Assembly (NCBI GenBank): GCA_050331335.1
Contig: JBHJGY010000073.1
Location: 1 to 64,000, forward strand
Source: Thermohalobaculum sp050331335
GTDB lineage: Bacteria > Pseudomonadota > Alphaproteobacteria > Rhodobacterales > Rhodobacteraceae
Reading direction: 5' to 3'
Length of the DNA: 64,000 nucleotides
This document shows, piece after piece, positions 52,762 to 61,501 of the stretch. Under the pieces are notes generated by a model. The model saw only the letters and a list, made by a program, of their open reading frames with translations. It had not been told where the DNA came from and ran no database searches. The position numbers and the translations under genes were made by a program. Every line of letters begins with the position of its first letter. Within the stretch, counting starts at the first letter, position 1.

Positions 52762-53586
52762 TTGATCGAACTAAAGGCCGTGCGGAAAGTCTTTGGCGAC
52801 ACCACTGCCGTCAACGATGTCAGCTTTTTGATCGAGAAACCGATGATGGTTGGCATTATCGGCCGGTCTGGAGCCGGTAAATCGACCTTACTTCGCATGA
52901 TCAACCGGCTGACGCCGGCGAGTTCGGGACAAATCATCGTGAACGGCACGGATATTCTCGCGCTTCGCGGCCGGGCCAAGCGCCGCTGGCAGCGCGACTG
53001 CGCGATGATCTTCCAGCAGTTCAACCTCGTCCCGCGCCTCGACGTGATGACCAATGTGCTGATGGGTCGGCTTTACGACCACACCGCGCTCGGATCTATT
53101 TTCCGGCTGTTCACCCGCGAGGAGCGCGCGCAGGCCGTGCTCAATCTGGAGCGGCTGGGGATCGCGGAACAGGCGATGAAACGGGCCGAGGCGCTCTCCG
53201 GCGGGCAGCAGCAGCGCGTTGCCATCGCCCGGGCGCTGATGCAGGATCCGGAAATCATGCTGGCCGATGAGCCGATCGCGTCCCTCGATCCGCTGAACGC
53301 CAAGCTTGTGATGGATGCGCTTCGTCAGATCCACGAGGAGGACGGGCGTACGATCATCTGCAACCTCCACACCCTCGACACCGCGCGCACCTATTGCGAC
53401 CGGGTGATCGGGATGCAGCTCGGCCGGGTTGTGTTCGACGGCCCGCCCTCGGAGCTGACCCCGGAGCGCACCCGCGAGATCTACGGCGCGGGGGCCGAGT
53501 TCAACGAGGCGGCAACCTCCACCAGCATTGAGACGCCCCTGCAGCCCGCCATGCCCGCCGCTGCGCCGCAGGCGGCGCGAGGCTGA
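52762..53586 (+). CDS. phnC: Phosphonate ABC transporter ATPase PhnC
   Basis: A 274-residue ATPase: Walker A GIIGRSGAGKSTLLRMINRL, Q-loop MIFQQFNLVPRLDVMTNVL, signature LSGGQQQRVAIARAL, Walker B IMLADEPIASLDP and switch His in LHTLDTARTYC. The FNLVPRLDV and MINRL patterns are PhnC-specific. Translation starts at TTG 52762: GGAGGAGG lies seven bases upstream and the next in-frame ATG would truncate the beta strand. The last roughly 35 residues are a Pro/Ala tail. First gene of phnC-phnD-phnE-phnE. Confidence 0.94.
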   Translation: MIELKAVRKVFGDTTAVNDVSFLIEKPMMVGIIGRSGAGKSTLLRMINRLTPASSGQIIVNGTDILALRGRAKRRWQRDCAMIFQQFNLVPRLDVMTNVLMGRLYDHTALGSIFRLFTREERAQAVLNLERLGIAEQAMKRAEALSGGQQQRVAIARALMQDPEIMLADEPIASLDPLNAKLVMDALRQIHEEDGRTIICNLHTLDTARTYCDRVIGMQLGRVVFDGPPSELTPERTREIYGAGAEFNEAATSTSIETPLQPAMPAAAPQAARG

Positions 53587-53654
53587 GCCGTCTCGCCGCC
53601 ACCCCCATTCGTTAGGTCATTAGCCACCAACCATCAAACACGGGAGACACCAAC

Positions 53655-54569
53655 ATGACCATCCGCACTCTGATCGCGGCCGCTGCCGCCACCCTCGTCG
53701 CCACCGCCGCCATAGCCGAGGACACCAAAGGCCTCGGCATCGAAGAGTTCCGCGTCGGCATCCTCGGCGGCGAGAACGAGGCCGACCGTATCAAGAACAA
53801 TGTCTGCCTTCAGGAGCGCTTCGAAGCGCTGCTCGGCGTTCCGGTCAAGCTCTTCCCGGCCGCTGACTATGCCGGCGTGATCGAGGGCCTTCTCGGCGGC
53901 AACCTCGACTACGCCTATCTCGGCTCGTCCTCCTATGCGGCCGTCCACATCGAGGACCCTGAGGCGGTGACGCCTGTCCTCACCCGCCGCCAGCTCGACG
54001 GCGCCACCGGCTACTACTCGGTGCTCGTCACCCGCGCCGACAGCGGCATCGAGGCGATCGAGGACATGGAAGGCAAGCGCCTCGGCTATGCCGATCCGAA
54101 CTCCACCTCGGGCTACCTGATCCCCTCGGTCGAGTTCGACCAGATGGGCATCGACGCCGGCGAGTTCTTCTCCGAGACCACCTTCTCGGGCGGCCATGAG
54201 CAGAACGTCCTGGCCGTGCTGAACGGCGATGTCGACGGCGGCGTCACCTGGACCTCCCATGTCGGCGAGTACGAAGAGGGCTTTACCTCGGGCAACCTGC
54301 GCAAGATGGTCGACAAAGGCCTTCTCGACATGAACGACATCCAGATCATCTGGCGTTCCAAAGAGATCACCAACGGCCCCGTCGTCCTGCGCAACGATCT
54401 GCCCGAGCAGGTTCGCCTCGCGGTCAAGGGCTCGCTGCTGACCATGCCGCTCGACGACAGCGAGTGCTTCAACTCGGCTTTCGGCGGCGAGTACATCGGC
54501 TTCGTCGAGATCGACCACGACTTCTACTCGGTCGTTCTCGAAGCGCGCCGCCGCGTGATCGAGCAGTGA
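53655..54569 (+). CDS. phnD: Phosphonate-type periplasmic binding protein PhnD
   Basis: A 304-residue binding protein with a signal peptide (MTIRTLIAAAAATLVATAAIA). Family motifs: FRVGILGGENEADRI, VKLFPAADYAGVIEGLLGGNLDYAYLGSSSYA, and YADPNSTSGYLIPS, the phosphonate-pocket loop. Ligands of this family include alkylphosphonates, phosphite and phosphate; the exact one cannot be read here. Codon use is strongly biased to C-ending codons, consistent with high expression. A strong hairpin follows before phnE. Confidence 0.94.
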   Translation: MTIRTLIAAAAATLVATAAIAEDTKGLGIEEFRVGILGGENEADRIKNNVCLQERFEALLGVPVKLFPAADYAGVIEGLLGGNLDYAYLGSSSYAAVHIEDPEAVTPVLTRRQLDGATGYYSVLVTRADSGIEAIEDMEGKRLGYADPNSTSGYLIPSVEFDQMGIDAGEFFSETTFSGGHEQNVLAVLNGDVDGGVTWTSHVGEYEEGFTSGNLRKMVDKGLLDMNDIQIIWRSKEITNGPVVLRNDLPEQVRLAVKGSLLTMPLDDSECFNSAFGGEYIGFVEIDHDFYSVVLEARRRVIEQ

Positions 54570-54592
54570 TTTAAGCTCGGATCTGATCCGCG

Positions 54593-54611
54593 CGGGCCCC
54601 TCGGGGGCCCG
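54593..54611 (+). terminator. Intercistronic hairpin between phnD and phnE
   Basis: A perfect 8-bp stem CGGGCCCC / GGGGCCCG with loop TCG lies 23 bp after the phnD stop and 20 bp before the phnE start. No T-run follows. It probably stabilises phnC-phnD mRNA and lowers expression of the permeases, as is common after binding-protein genes. Confidence 0.6.
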
Positions 54612-54631
54612 TGCTCTTCCCGGAGGCGCGC

Positions 54632-55501
54632 ATGACCGACATCGCCGATCTCGACCGCGCCCGACGCGCCGAAGCGATCGCGGACGCCTATGCCGCTCTC
54701 GAGCGCCGGCGCAAGATCTACAGCTTCCTGATGATCGTGATCGCACTTGCGGTGCTGTTCAGCGGGCTGCGCGTGACTGAGGCGGCGAATGCGGGCGGCT
54801 TTCTCGAAGGGCTGCCGCAGCTATTCGACTATGCGGCTGATGTGATTTCGGAGGCTTGGGAGGCCGGCTGGGCGTGGTTCCCGCTGCTCTGGCAGTACAT
54901 GCCGTTCCTCATCGAGACGATCAATATGGCCGTTGTCGCCACGCTGATCGGCTTCGCACTCGCCTTCGTCGTGTCCTTCATCGCCAGCCGGAACCTGGTG
55001 AAATACGGTGCGATCGTCTGGATCGCCCGCCGCCTTCTCGACATCTCGCGCGCATTTCCGGAGATCGTCATCGCGCTTTTCCTGATCTTCCTGATCGGCA
55101 AAAACCCGATCGCCGCCGTGGCCGCGATCGCGTTCCACTCGGTGGGCGCGCTGGGCAAGCTCTTCTCAGAGGTCAACGAGAACATCGACATGAAGCCGCT
55201 CGACGGCTTGGCCGCCTCCGGCGCGTCCTGGACGCAGCGGATCTGGTTCGGCGCGGTCCCCCAGGTTATGCCCAACTTCCTGAGCTACGCCCTGCTGCGC
55301 CTTGAGATCAACGTCCGCGCCTCGGCAATCATGGGGTTCGTCGGCGCCGGCGGTCTGGGCCAACAGTTCAAGACCGTCACCGACCTCAAGCACGGCGACC
55401 ACATGTCCGCGATCCTGGTCCTGCTGATCGGCTCAATTTTTCTCATCGACTGGATCTCCTCGCGGCTGCGCGGCCGCATCATCGGCGACGGAGGCCACTG
55501 A
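54632..55501 (+). CDS. phnE: Phosphonate ABC transporter permease PhnE (first)
   Basis: A 289-residue permease with a charged cytosolic N-terminus and about six helices. The EAA-type loop region is SASGASWTQRIWFGAVPQVMPNFLSYALLRLEINVRAS, and IMGFVGAGGLGQQF is the PhnE hallmark (written here only as separate pieces GFVGAGGLGQQF and WFGAVPQVMP). CGGAGG precedes ATG 54632; the in-frame ATG-like codon at 54611 overlaps the hairpin. Its stop overlaps the start of the next permease by one base (TGATG), giving coupled synthesis of a heterodimeric channel. Confidence 0.92.
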   Translation: MTDIADLDRARRAEAIADAYAALERRRKIYSFLMIVIALAVLFSGLRVTEAANAGGFLEGLPQLFDYAADVISEAWEAGWAWFPLLWQYMPFLIETINMAVVATLIGFALAFVVSFIASRNLVKYGAIVWIARRLLDISRAFPEIVIALFLIFLIGKNPIAAVAAIAFHSVGALGKLFSEVNENIDMKPLDGLAASGASWTQRIWFGAVPQVMPNFLSYALLRLEINVRASAIMGFVGAGGLGQQFKTVTDLKHGDHMSAILVLLIGSIFLIDWISSRLRGRIIGDGGH

Positions 55502-57054
55502 TGGACGCTGCCGAACTCGCCCGGCTCGAAGCCGCCTATCCGGAGGCGATCCGCCCCAATTGGCGCCGCCGCGGTCTCCTCGTCGGGGGGATCTTCGTCC
55601 TCATCGGCTATCTCGTATGGCTCTGGTTCGCTTTCGACGTCGCCGGCGCGCTGGATCGCGCCCGGCTCGACCGCGCCCAACTGCTCGCGCTCGACATCTA
55701 CGCGCATAAGGTCCATGTCGAGGTCGATCCGCGGGCGCCTCTAGAGATCACCGCAAAGCAAGAAAACTCTCGGTTCCACGTTTACGATCCGCTGCCAGAG
55801 TGGGTGACCGGCGCCGATGGCCGGTTCGGTGTCGATCTTGGCGAGCATGGTCGGGTAGAGATCGTGCCCGGCCTTGTGACGGTGATCGACAGCGACGGTC
55901 TGGCGACCCGGATCAGGACCGGCAATGGCGAGCGTCGCAACCCCGAGGTCGTCGGCGCCGACCGTGCTTATCTCGAGATCCGCGAACGCCGGGTGCCGAT
56001 GTTGGACGAGGACGGCGCGCCCGTTCTCAATCTCGCGGGCGAGCCCCGCACCCGCCGCGACTTCCAGTATGTCGAGATCGATGGCGGCCGCGAGACCCTC
56101 CTGGCGGACAAACCGGCCGGCGTTTGGCTCGAAGCGGCACGGAACAAGATCGAGATCCGCCTCGGCCTCTATGCCCGGATGACGATCACCTCGACCAAGG
56201 TCGAGATCCTGCGCTATTTCCGCGGATGGGAGAACTTTTGGTTCCCGTTTGGCCACCCGTTGAACGGTGCCTCTTTCGGCGAAGTCTGGGCCGCGGGTTT
56301 CGGTGATGCCCCGATCTCGGACGAACAGCGCCCAGAACAATCGAACTGGGATTATATCTGGGAGGTGATCCTCACCAATCCGGATTGGCAGCATGGCGAG
56401 GTCTGGGAGGCGATGTGGCTGACGGTGCTGATGGCGCTTTTGGGCACCATGCTCGCCTCGATTTTCGGCCTGCCGCTCGCCTTCCTCGCCGCAAAGAACG
56501 TCAACCCGATTGTGCCCCTGCGCTTGGCGGTGAAGAAGTTTCTCGACTTTCTCCGGGCAGTCGACATGCTGATCTGGTCGCTGATCTTCATCCGTGCCTT
56601 CGGCCAGGGCCCGCTCTCTGGCGTGCTGGCCATTGCCGTGACCGACACCGGAACCCTAGGCAAACTCTATTCGGAGGCCATCGAGAACGCCGACCGCAAG
56701 CAGGTGGAAGGCACGGCTTCCGTGGGCGCGGGCGCCATCCAGAGAAATTTCTTCGGGATCGTGCCGCAGGTCCTGCCGGTCTTCGTCTCCCAGGCGCTCT
56801 ACTTTTTCGAGAGCAACACCCGGTCTGCCACAATCATCGGGATCCTGGGCGCGGGCGGCATCGGTCTCAAACTGGCCGATGCCATGCGCACCGGTCAGGA
56901 CTGGGAAAACACGATGTACATCATCGTTCTCATCATCCTTGTGGTCATCGCGATGGACAACATCTCTGCCTGGGCGCGGCGGCGGATCATCTCAGGCCCA
57001 CAGCCCGAACTCGAGACCTGGCTCGCGCGCCGGGGCGAGGCGGTCGCCCGCTGA
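55501..57054 (+). CDS. phnE: Phosphonate ABC transporter permease PhnE (second, extended)
   Basis: A 517-residue protein, nearly twice the normal PhnE length. The C-terminal roughly 220 residues are a regular permease: MWLTVLMALLGTMLASIFGL, ENADRKQVEGTASVGAG, FGIVPQVLPVF and IIGILGAGGIGLKLAD. In front is one transmembrane helix (about 25-46) and a roughly 220-residue hydrophilic region rich in beta-type sequence (DLGEHGRVEIVPGLVTVID; YVEIDGGRETLLADKPAGV), likely periplasmic. The extension may contact the binding protein or ligand. Coupled to the first phnE by TGATG. No phosphonate-degradation genes follow. Confidence 0.9.
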   Translation: MDAAELARLEAAYPEAIRPNWRRRGLLVGGIFVLIGYLVWLWFAFDVAGALDRARLDRAQLLALDIYAHKVHVEVDPRAPLEITAKQENSRFHVYDPLPEWVTGADGRFGVDLGEHGRVEIVPGLVTVIDSDGLATRIRTGNGERRNPEVVGADRAYLEIRERRVPMLDEDGAPVLNLAGEPRTRRDFQYVEIDGGRETLLADKPAGVWLEAARNKIEIRLGLYARMTITSTKVEILRYFRGWENFWFPFGHPLNGASFGEVWAAGFGDAPISDEQRPEQSNWDYIWEVILTNPDWQHGEVWEAMWLTVLMALLGTMLASIFGLPLAFLAAKNVNPIVPLRLAVKKFLDFLRAVDMLIWSLIFIRAFGQGPLSGVLAIAVTDTGTLGKLYSEAIENADRKQVEGTASVGAGAIQRNFFGIVPQVLPVFVSQALYFFESNTRSATIIGILGAGGIGLKLADAMRTGQDWENTMYIIVLIILVVIAMDNISAWARRRIISGPQPELETWLARRGEAVAR

Positions 57055-57170
57055 CCCCCCTGCCCCGGCCTCGCCGAGCCGCGAAAAAGTCTAGGCACCG
57101 GAACTGTCTGTCGCCCGTTCGACGGCTACATTAGATGTGTGAGACGTTTGTGGGGCTCCGCGCGCCGCAT

Positions 57171-57213
57171 CCCCGATTTGACGGCCCCGATCTGACGGCC
57201 CCCGATCTGACGG
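57171..57213. repeat. Three tandem copies of a 14-bp direct repeat upstream of iorA
   Basis: CCCCGATTTGACGG (57171-57184), CCCCGATCTGACGG (57185-57198) and the same again at 57200-57213, one extra C between the last two, followed by a decayed fourth (CGCGACCTGAATGCGACGG). They end 36 bp before the iorA start. The array could be a cluster of regulator sites or simple slippage. Confidence 0.75.
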
Positions 57214-57249
57214 CCCGCGACCTGAATGCGACGGAGAGGAGACGCCCCT

Positions 57250-57708
57250 GTGACCGATTTCAAACTGAATGGACGGCCTGTTTCGGTCGCCGCGCAGGAG
57301 GACACACCGCTGCTGTGGGTGCTCCGGGACGAGCTTCGGCTCACGGGAACGAAATTCGGCTGCGGGATCGCCATGTGCGGCGCCTGCACGGTGCTGGTCG
57401 ACGGGGCCGCGACCCGCAGTTGCGTCACCCGTGTCGCCGATATCGCTGGCGCCGAGATCACCACGATCGAGGGCCTCGATGGACGGGAAGCGGCGGCTGT
57501 GCGCGAGGCCTGGGTGGCGCTCGATGTTCCGCAATGCGGCTACTGCCAGTCGGGCCAAGTGGTGGCGGCAACGGCGCTCCTGCGCGAGACCCCGCGCCCA
57601 AGCGATGACGACATCGACGCCGCGATGGACGGCAACGCCTGCCGCTGCGCCAGCTATGTCCGGATCCGACAGGCGATCCACGACGCCGCCGCTTCCTTGG
57701 AGGGCTGA
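57250..57708 (+). CDS. iorA: 2Fe-2S subunit of a molybdenum hydroxylase (IorA-like)
   Basis: A 152-residue protein with two [2Fe-2S] clusters. The N-terminal plant-type ferredoxin domain carries FGCGIAMCGACTVLVDG and the later Cys in TRSC. The C-terminal helical domain carries VPQCGYCQSGQVVAA and NACRCASYVRIR. Length and its place directly before a molybdopterin subunit match isoquinoline 1-oxidoreductase IorA; related aldehyde oxidases have the same small subunit, so the substrate is not fixed. GTG 57250 has a GGAGAGGAG site upstream. Only 3 bp separate it from the large subunit gene. Confidence 0.88.
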   Translation: MTDFKLNGRPVSVAAQEDTPLLWVLRDELRLTGTKFGCGIAMCGACTVLVDGAATRSCVTRVADIAGAEITTIEGLDGREAAAVREAWVALDVPQCGYCQSGQVVAATALLRETPRPSDDDIDAAMDGNACRCASYVRIRQAIHDAAASLEG

Positions 57709-57711
57709 CCC

Positions 57712-59898
57712 GTGACCGTCTCAACCCCCACCCGCCGCGGGCTGCTGAAAGGCGGCGCCGGTCTCGTCATCGCCGTCGCGCTGCCGGAGCAAGTTTTAGC
57801 CAAATCCGGAGCCGCCGCCGCGATCCAGGGGACGGCTCCCGAGATCTTTGCACCCAACGCCTTCATCCGGATCGCCGCCGATGACACGGTCACCGTGCTG
57901 TCGAAGCATATCGAGTTCGGTCAGGGCCCTTACACGGGTCTCGCAACCCTGGTCGCCGAGGAGCTGGATGCGTCCTGGGACCAGATGCGCGCCGAAGGCG
58001 CGCCGGCAGACGGCCAACTCTACGCCAATCTCTTCTTCGGGCTGCAAGGCACCGGCGGCTCGACCGCCATCGCCAATTCCTGGATGCAGATGCGGAAGGC
58101 AGGCGCCGCGGCGCGCGCGATGATCGTCGCCGCCGCCGCCGAACGGTGGGGCGTGCCGGCCGCCGAGATCACCGTCTCCGAGGGCCTCGTCTCGCACGCG
58201 TCGGGTCGCTCGGCCAGCTTCGGCGCGCTCGCCGAGGACGCCGCCCGCCAGACCGCGCCGGAGGAGCCCGTTCTTAAGGACCCAGCCGCGTTTCGCCTGA
58301 TCGGCAGATCGCTCCCCAAGCTGGATAGCCGGGCAAAATCCACCGGCGAGGCGCAATTCACCATCGATGTGTATCGCGAGGGCATGCTGACCGTGGCCGT
58401 CGCTCATCCGCCGAAATTCGGCGCACGGGTCGCCGCCTTCGATGCCAGCGCCGCCCTGGCGGTCTCGGGTGTCGTGCGGGTGGCGGAGATCCCCACCGGT
58501 GTCGCTGTCTATGGCACCGACACATGGGCCGCGCTGCAGGGCCGCACAGCCCTCACCGTGACCTGGGATGAAAGCGGCGCCGAAACCCGCGGTTCCGACG
58601 AGATGTCCCGCATCTGGGCCGAAGCCGCTCGCCGTCCCGACGATGCCGCCCTGGCCGAAGCCGCAGGCGATGCCACCGCAGCGCTCGCGGCCGCCGAGAC
58701 CACTCTGGAGGCGGAGTTCGAGTTCCCCTTTCTCGCCCATGCGACGCTCGAACCGCTCGACGCCGTAATCGAACACCGCGGCGATGCGGCCGAGGTTTGG
58801 ATGGGCTCCCAGCTACAGTCGATCGACCATCAGGTGATTTCCCGCACCCTCGGTCTCGACCCCGCCCAGGTCCAGCTCAACACGCTTTTTGCAGGGGGCA
58901 GCTTCGGACGGCGCGCGCAGCCGACCTCGGCGTTTGCGGCCGAGGCCGCCGCCGTTGCCAAAGCGGCAGGCCCGGGGGCCTATAAGCTTCTGTGGACCCG
59001 CGAGGACGACATGCAGGGGGGCTATTATCGGCCGCTAACCGTGCATCGGCTCCGAGGCGGGCTTGACGGCCAGGGCCGGATCACCGCTTGGGAGAACGTG
59101 ATCGCGAACCAGTCGATCCTGGCTGGCTCGCCCTTCGAGCAGTTCCTGTTCAAGAACGGGGTCGATGCGACCTCCGTCGAAGGCTCGCGTGATTTGCCCT
59201 ACAGCTTGCCCAACCGTCGGATTGCCTGGGCGCGGATGGAAGCCGGCGTGCCGGTTCTGTGGTGGCGCGCGGTCGGCCACACCCACACGGCCTATGCGAC
59301 CGAGGTGTTCCTCGACGAACTCCTGACCGCCGGTGGACAAGATCCGATCGCCGGGCGGCTGTCGCTGCTCCGTGATGACCGGCCACGCGACCGCGCAGTG
59401 CTCGAGCGGGTGGCCGAGATGGCCGACTGGTCGGGCGGTGCGGCAGAGGGCCGGGCGCTGGGCGTGGCGCTGCATAAGAGCTTCGGCAGCTATGTGGCGA
59501 TGGTCGCCGAGGTGTCGGAGGAAGGCGGACTGCCGCGGGTCCACAGGGTTTGGGCGGCGATCGATTGCGGGGTCGCGGTCAACCCCAATGTCATCGCGAT
59601 GCAGGTCGAAGGGGGCATCGGCTACGGCCTCTCGGCGGCACTCCATAACGAGCTGACGCTGGAGCCGGGAGGCCGCGTCGCGCAGACCAATTTCGACACC
59701 TACCCCCTGCTCCGGATCTCGGAGATGCCTGCGGTGGAGGTTTCGATCATCGAGAGCACAGCGGCGCCGACAGGGGTCGGCGAGCCGGGCCTGCCGCCCA
59801 TCGCCCCAGCAGTCGGCAATGCCTGGCGGGTGCTGACGGGCTCGGCAAAGCGGCGGCTGCCCTTTGCCCAGCCGGATCGGGCGCTCTCGCGGAGCTAA
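57712..59898 (+). CDS. iorB: Molybdopterin-binding subunit of a molybdenum hydroxylase (IorB-like)
   Basis: A 728-residue exported subunit with a twin-arginine signal (TPTRRGLLKGGAGLVIAVAL). Xanthine-dehydrogenase-family motifs are FGQGPYTGLATLVAEELDA, YTGLA, GGSFGRRAQPTSAFAAEAA, WWRAVGHTHTAYATEVFLDE and the C-terminal VGEPGLPPIAPAVGNA containing the catalytic glutamate. It partners the 2Fe-2S subunit at the periplasmic face and probably passes electrons to a cytochrome. Substrates in the family include N-heterocycles and aldehydes. The start is GTG. No maturation (XdhC) gene is in the window. Confidence 0.9.
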   Translation: MTVSTPTRRGLLKGGAGLVIAVALPEQVLAKSGAAAAIQGTAPEIFAPNAFIRIAADDTVTVLSKHIEFGQGPYTGLATLVAEELDASWDQMRAEGAPADGQLYANLFFGLQGTGGSTAIANSWMQMRKAGAAARAMIVAAAAERWGVPAAEITVSEGLVSHASGRSASFGALAEDAARQTAPEEPVLKDPAAFRLIGRSLPKLDSRAKSTGEAQFTIDVYREGMLTVAVAHPPKFGARVAAFDASAALAVSGVVRVAEIPTGVAVYGTDTWAALQGRTALTVTWDESGAETRGSDEMSRIWAEAARRPDDAALAEAAGDATAALAAAETTLEAEFEFPFLAHATLEPLDAVIEHRGDAAEVWMGSQLQSIDHQVISRTLGLDPAQVQLNTLFAGGSFGRRAQPTSAFAAEAAAVAKAAGPGAYKLLWTREDDMQGGYYRPLTVHRLRGGLDGQGRITAWENVIANQSILAGSPFEQFLFKNGVDATSVEGSRDLPYSLPNRRIAWARMEAGVPVLWWRAVGHTHTAYATEVFLDELLTAGGQDPIAGRLSLLRDDRPRDRAVLERVAEMADWSGGAAEGRALGVALHKSFGSYVAMVAEVSEEGGLPRVHRVWAAIDCGVAVNPNVIAMQVEGGIGYGLSAALHNELTLEPGGRVAQTNFDTYPLLRISEMPAVEVSIIESTAAPTGVGEPGLPPIAPAVGNAWRVLTGSAKRRLPFAQPDRALSRS

Positions 59899-59910
59899 GC
59901 TCGATCCCGC

Positions 59911-59932
59911 GGGTCGCCTGCCGGGGCGGCCC
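59911..59932 (+). terminator. Hairpin after iorB
   Basis: An 8-bp stem GGGTCGCC / GGCGGCCC with one G-T pair and a six-base loop begins 12 bp after the iorB stop. There is no U-tract, so termination would need Rho or be partial. Confidence 0.35.
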
Positions 59933-60076
59933 AGCTCCCTCGCCTGCCGGAGCGTGGCGGGTTGGGGCGTAAAACGTCTCTCGCGCGGCTATTGCAGGTT
60001 TCATGCGCCGGCGCGCCGTCGGCATTGCCCATGGTGAGGGCGCAGCAGCTGCCACGAACGCGTTCGAGAGACACTC

Positions 60077-60598
60077 ATGACCCTTCGTTCCCCAGCCGAG
60101 CGCCTGCTGCAAACCGGGCTGTACGAGCTCGGCGGCCTTCTTCTCGCCGCGCCGCTTTATGCGACGGTCACCGGCAGCGGCGCCAGCCAGTCTCTAATCC
60201 TCGCCGCGACGCTATCTGCGATCGCTGTGGTCTGGATGCCGTTGCACAACGCGCTCTTCGACCTCGTTGAGTACCGACGCACCCGGCGCACCGCGAGCGA
60301 CCGGCCGCATGGGATGCGCCTGCTGCATGCCGTCTCGCTCGAGACCACGACGACGTTGGCCACCTTGCCGGCGATCATGGTGGTCGGCGGGCACGGGTTT
60401 TGGGAAGCACTCGCCATCGATCTGGGCCTGACGCTCCTCTTTGCGGGTTACGCCTATGGGTTCCACCTGGTTTATGATCGGTTGCGTCCGATCCCAGGCG
60501 CTCAGGCGGCGCAGGCCCTGCCCGCGGCGGTCGCGGCGGTCAGCGCCGACCCTGGCCGCTATGGCGGCGCGCTGGCAATCGAGGGCCAGGGCGCGTAA
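60077..60598 (+). CDS. PACE-family multidrug efflux protein
   Basis: A 173-residue protein with four predicted helices arranged as two bacterial transmembrane pair (BTP) repeats: helix 1 RLLQTGLYELGGLLLAAPLYA, helix 2 VVWMPLHNALFDL, helix 3 LATLPAIMVVGG and helix 4 LGLTLLFAGYAYGFHLVYD. Paired motifs of this kind define the PACE (AceI-like) proton-coupled efflux proteins exporting biocides or amines. The C-terminal roughly 30 residues are an Ala-rich tail. The LysR regulator that often lies beside such genes is absent. Drug range cannot be inferred. Confidence 0.8.
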   Translation: MTLRSPAERLLQTGLYELGGLLLAAPLYATVTGSGASQSLILAATLSAIAVVWMPLHNALFDLVEYRRTRRTASDRPHGMRLLHAVSLETTTTLATLPAIMVVGGHGFWEALAIDLGLTLLFAGYAYGFHLVYDRLRPIPGAQAAQALPAAVAAVSADPGRYGGALAIEGQGA

Positions 60599-60634
60599 AG
60601 CGGGGGACCTTCCGGACCAAGCTTAGGCACCTCA

Positions 60635-61501
60635 ATGAAGCTTCTCCGCTACGGCCCGCCCGGCGCCGAGAGACCGGGCCTCCTCGACGAGACCGGCACC
60701 CTTCGCGACCTCTCGGCCCGCATCCCCGATCTCGCGGGTCCTGCCCTCGATCCCGCCGCCCTCGACCGACTGAGGGCGCTCGATCCAGCCACCCTGCCGG
60801 TGGTTCCGGGCACGCCGCGGCTCGGCCCCTGTATCGCCACCCCACACAACATCCACTGCATAGGCCTGAACTACCGCAAACATGCCGCGGATGTGGGGCT
60901 GCCAATCCCTCCGGAGCCCATCCTCTTCAGCAAGGCAACGAGCGCACTGGCCGGCCCGACCGATCCGATCCAAAGACCCCAGGGCGCAACGAAGCTCGAC
61001 TACGAGGTGGAGGTGGCGTTGGTGATCGGGCGCCGCACCGAACAGGTCTCCGAACGCAAGGCCCCCGACTGTATCGCCGGCTTTTGTGCCTTCAACGACG
61101 TCTCCGAGCGCGCCTGGCAGTTCGAGCGGCAGGGTCAATGGCTTAAGGGCAAGTCCGCCCCCGGTTTTGCGCCAACCGGCCCCTGGTTGGTCACGCCCGA
61201 CGAGATCGCGGATCCCCAAGCGCTGACCCTGTTTCTGGACGTCAATGGCGAGACCCGCCAGCTCTCCTCCACGGCCGACATGATCTTCTCCATGGCCGAG
61301 ATCGTCGCCTATCTTTCGCGGTTTCTCGTGCTCCTGCCCGGCGACATCATCGCCACCGGCACGCCGGAGGGGGTCGCGATGGGCATGGACCCACCCGAAT
61401 GGCTGGTGCCAGGCGACGAGGTCCATCTCGGCGTGACCGGGCTCGGCGAGCAAACCCAGCGCGTAATCGATGGCGCCGCATCACAGGAGCAGCCCGGGTG
61501 A
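60635..61501 (+). CDS. Fumarylacetoacetate hydrolase family protein
   Basis: A 288-residue enzyme of the FAH superfamily. Motifs: IGLNYRKHAADVGLPIP, PILFSKATSALAGP, LDYEVEVALVIGRR (metal Glu residues), FCAFNDVSERAWQ, GKSAPGFAPTGPWLVTPDE and IIATGTPEGVAMG. It hydrolyses or decarboxylates a beta-diketo or 2-oxo acid in the degradation of aromatics or sugars. Length is that of the short acylpyruvate hydrolase and 2,4-diketo-3-deoxy-sugar type. It overlaps the downstream SDR by GTGA, and the pair is a common arrangement in acid-sugar degradation. Confidence 0.9.
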   Translation: MKLLRYGPPGAERPGLLDETGTLRDLSARIPDLAGPALDPAALDRLRALDPATLPVVPGTPRLGPCIATPHNIHCIGLNYRKHAADVGLPIPPEPILFSKATSALAGPTDPIQRPQGATKLDYEVEVALVIGRRTEQVSERKAPDCIAGFCAFNDVSERAWQFERQGQWLKGKSAPGFAPTGPWLVTPDEIADPQALTLFLDVNGETRQLSSTADMIFSMAEIVAYLSRFLVLLPGDIIATGTPEGVAMGMDPPEWLVPGDEVHLGVTGLGEQTQRVIDGAASQEQPG

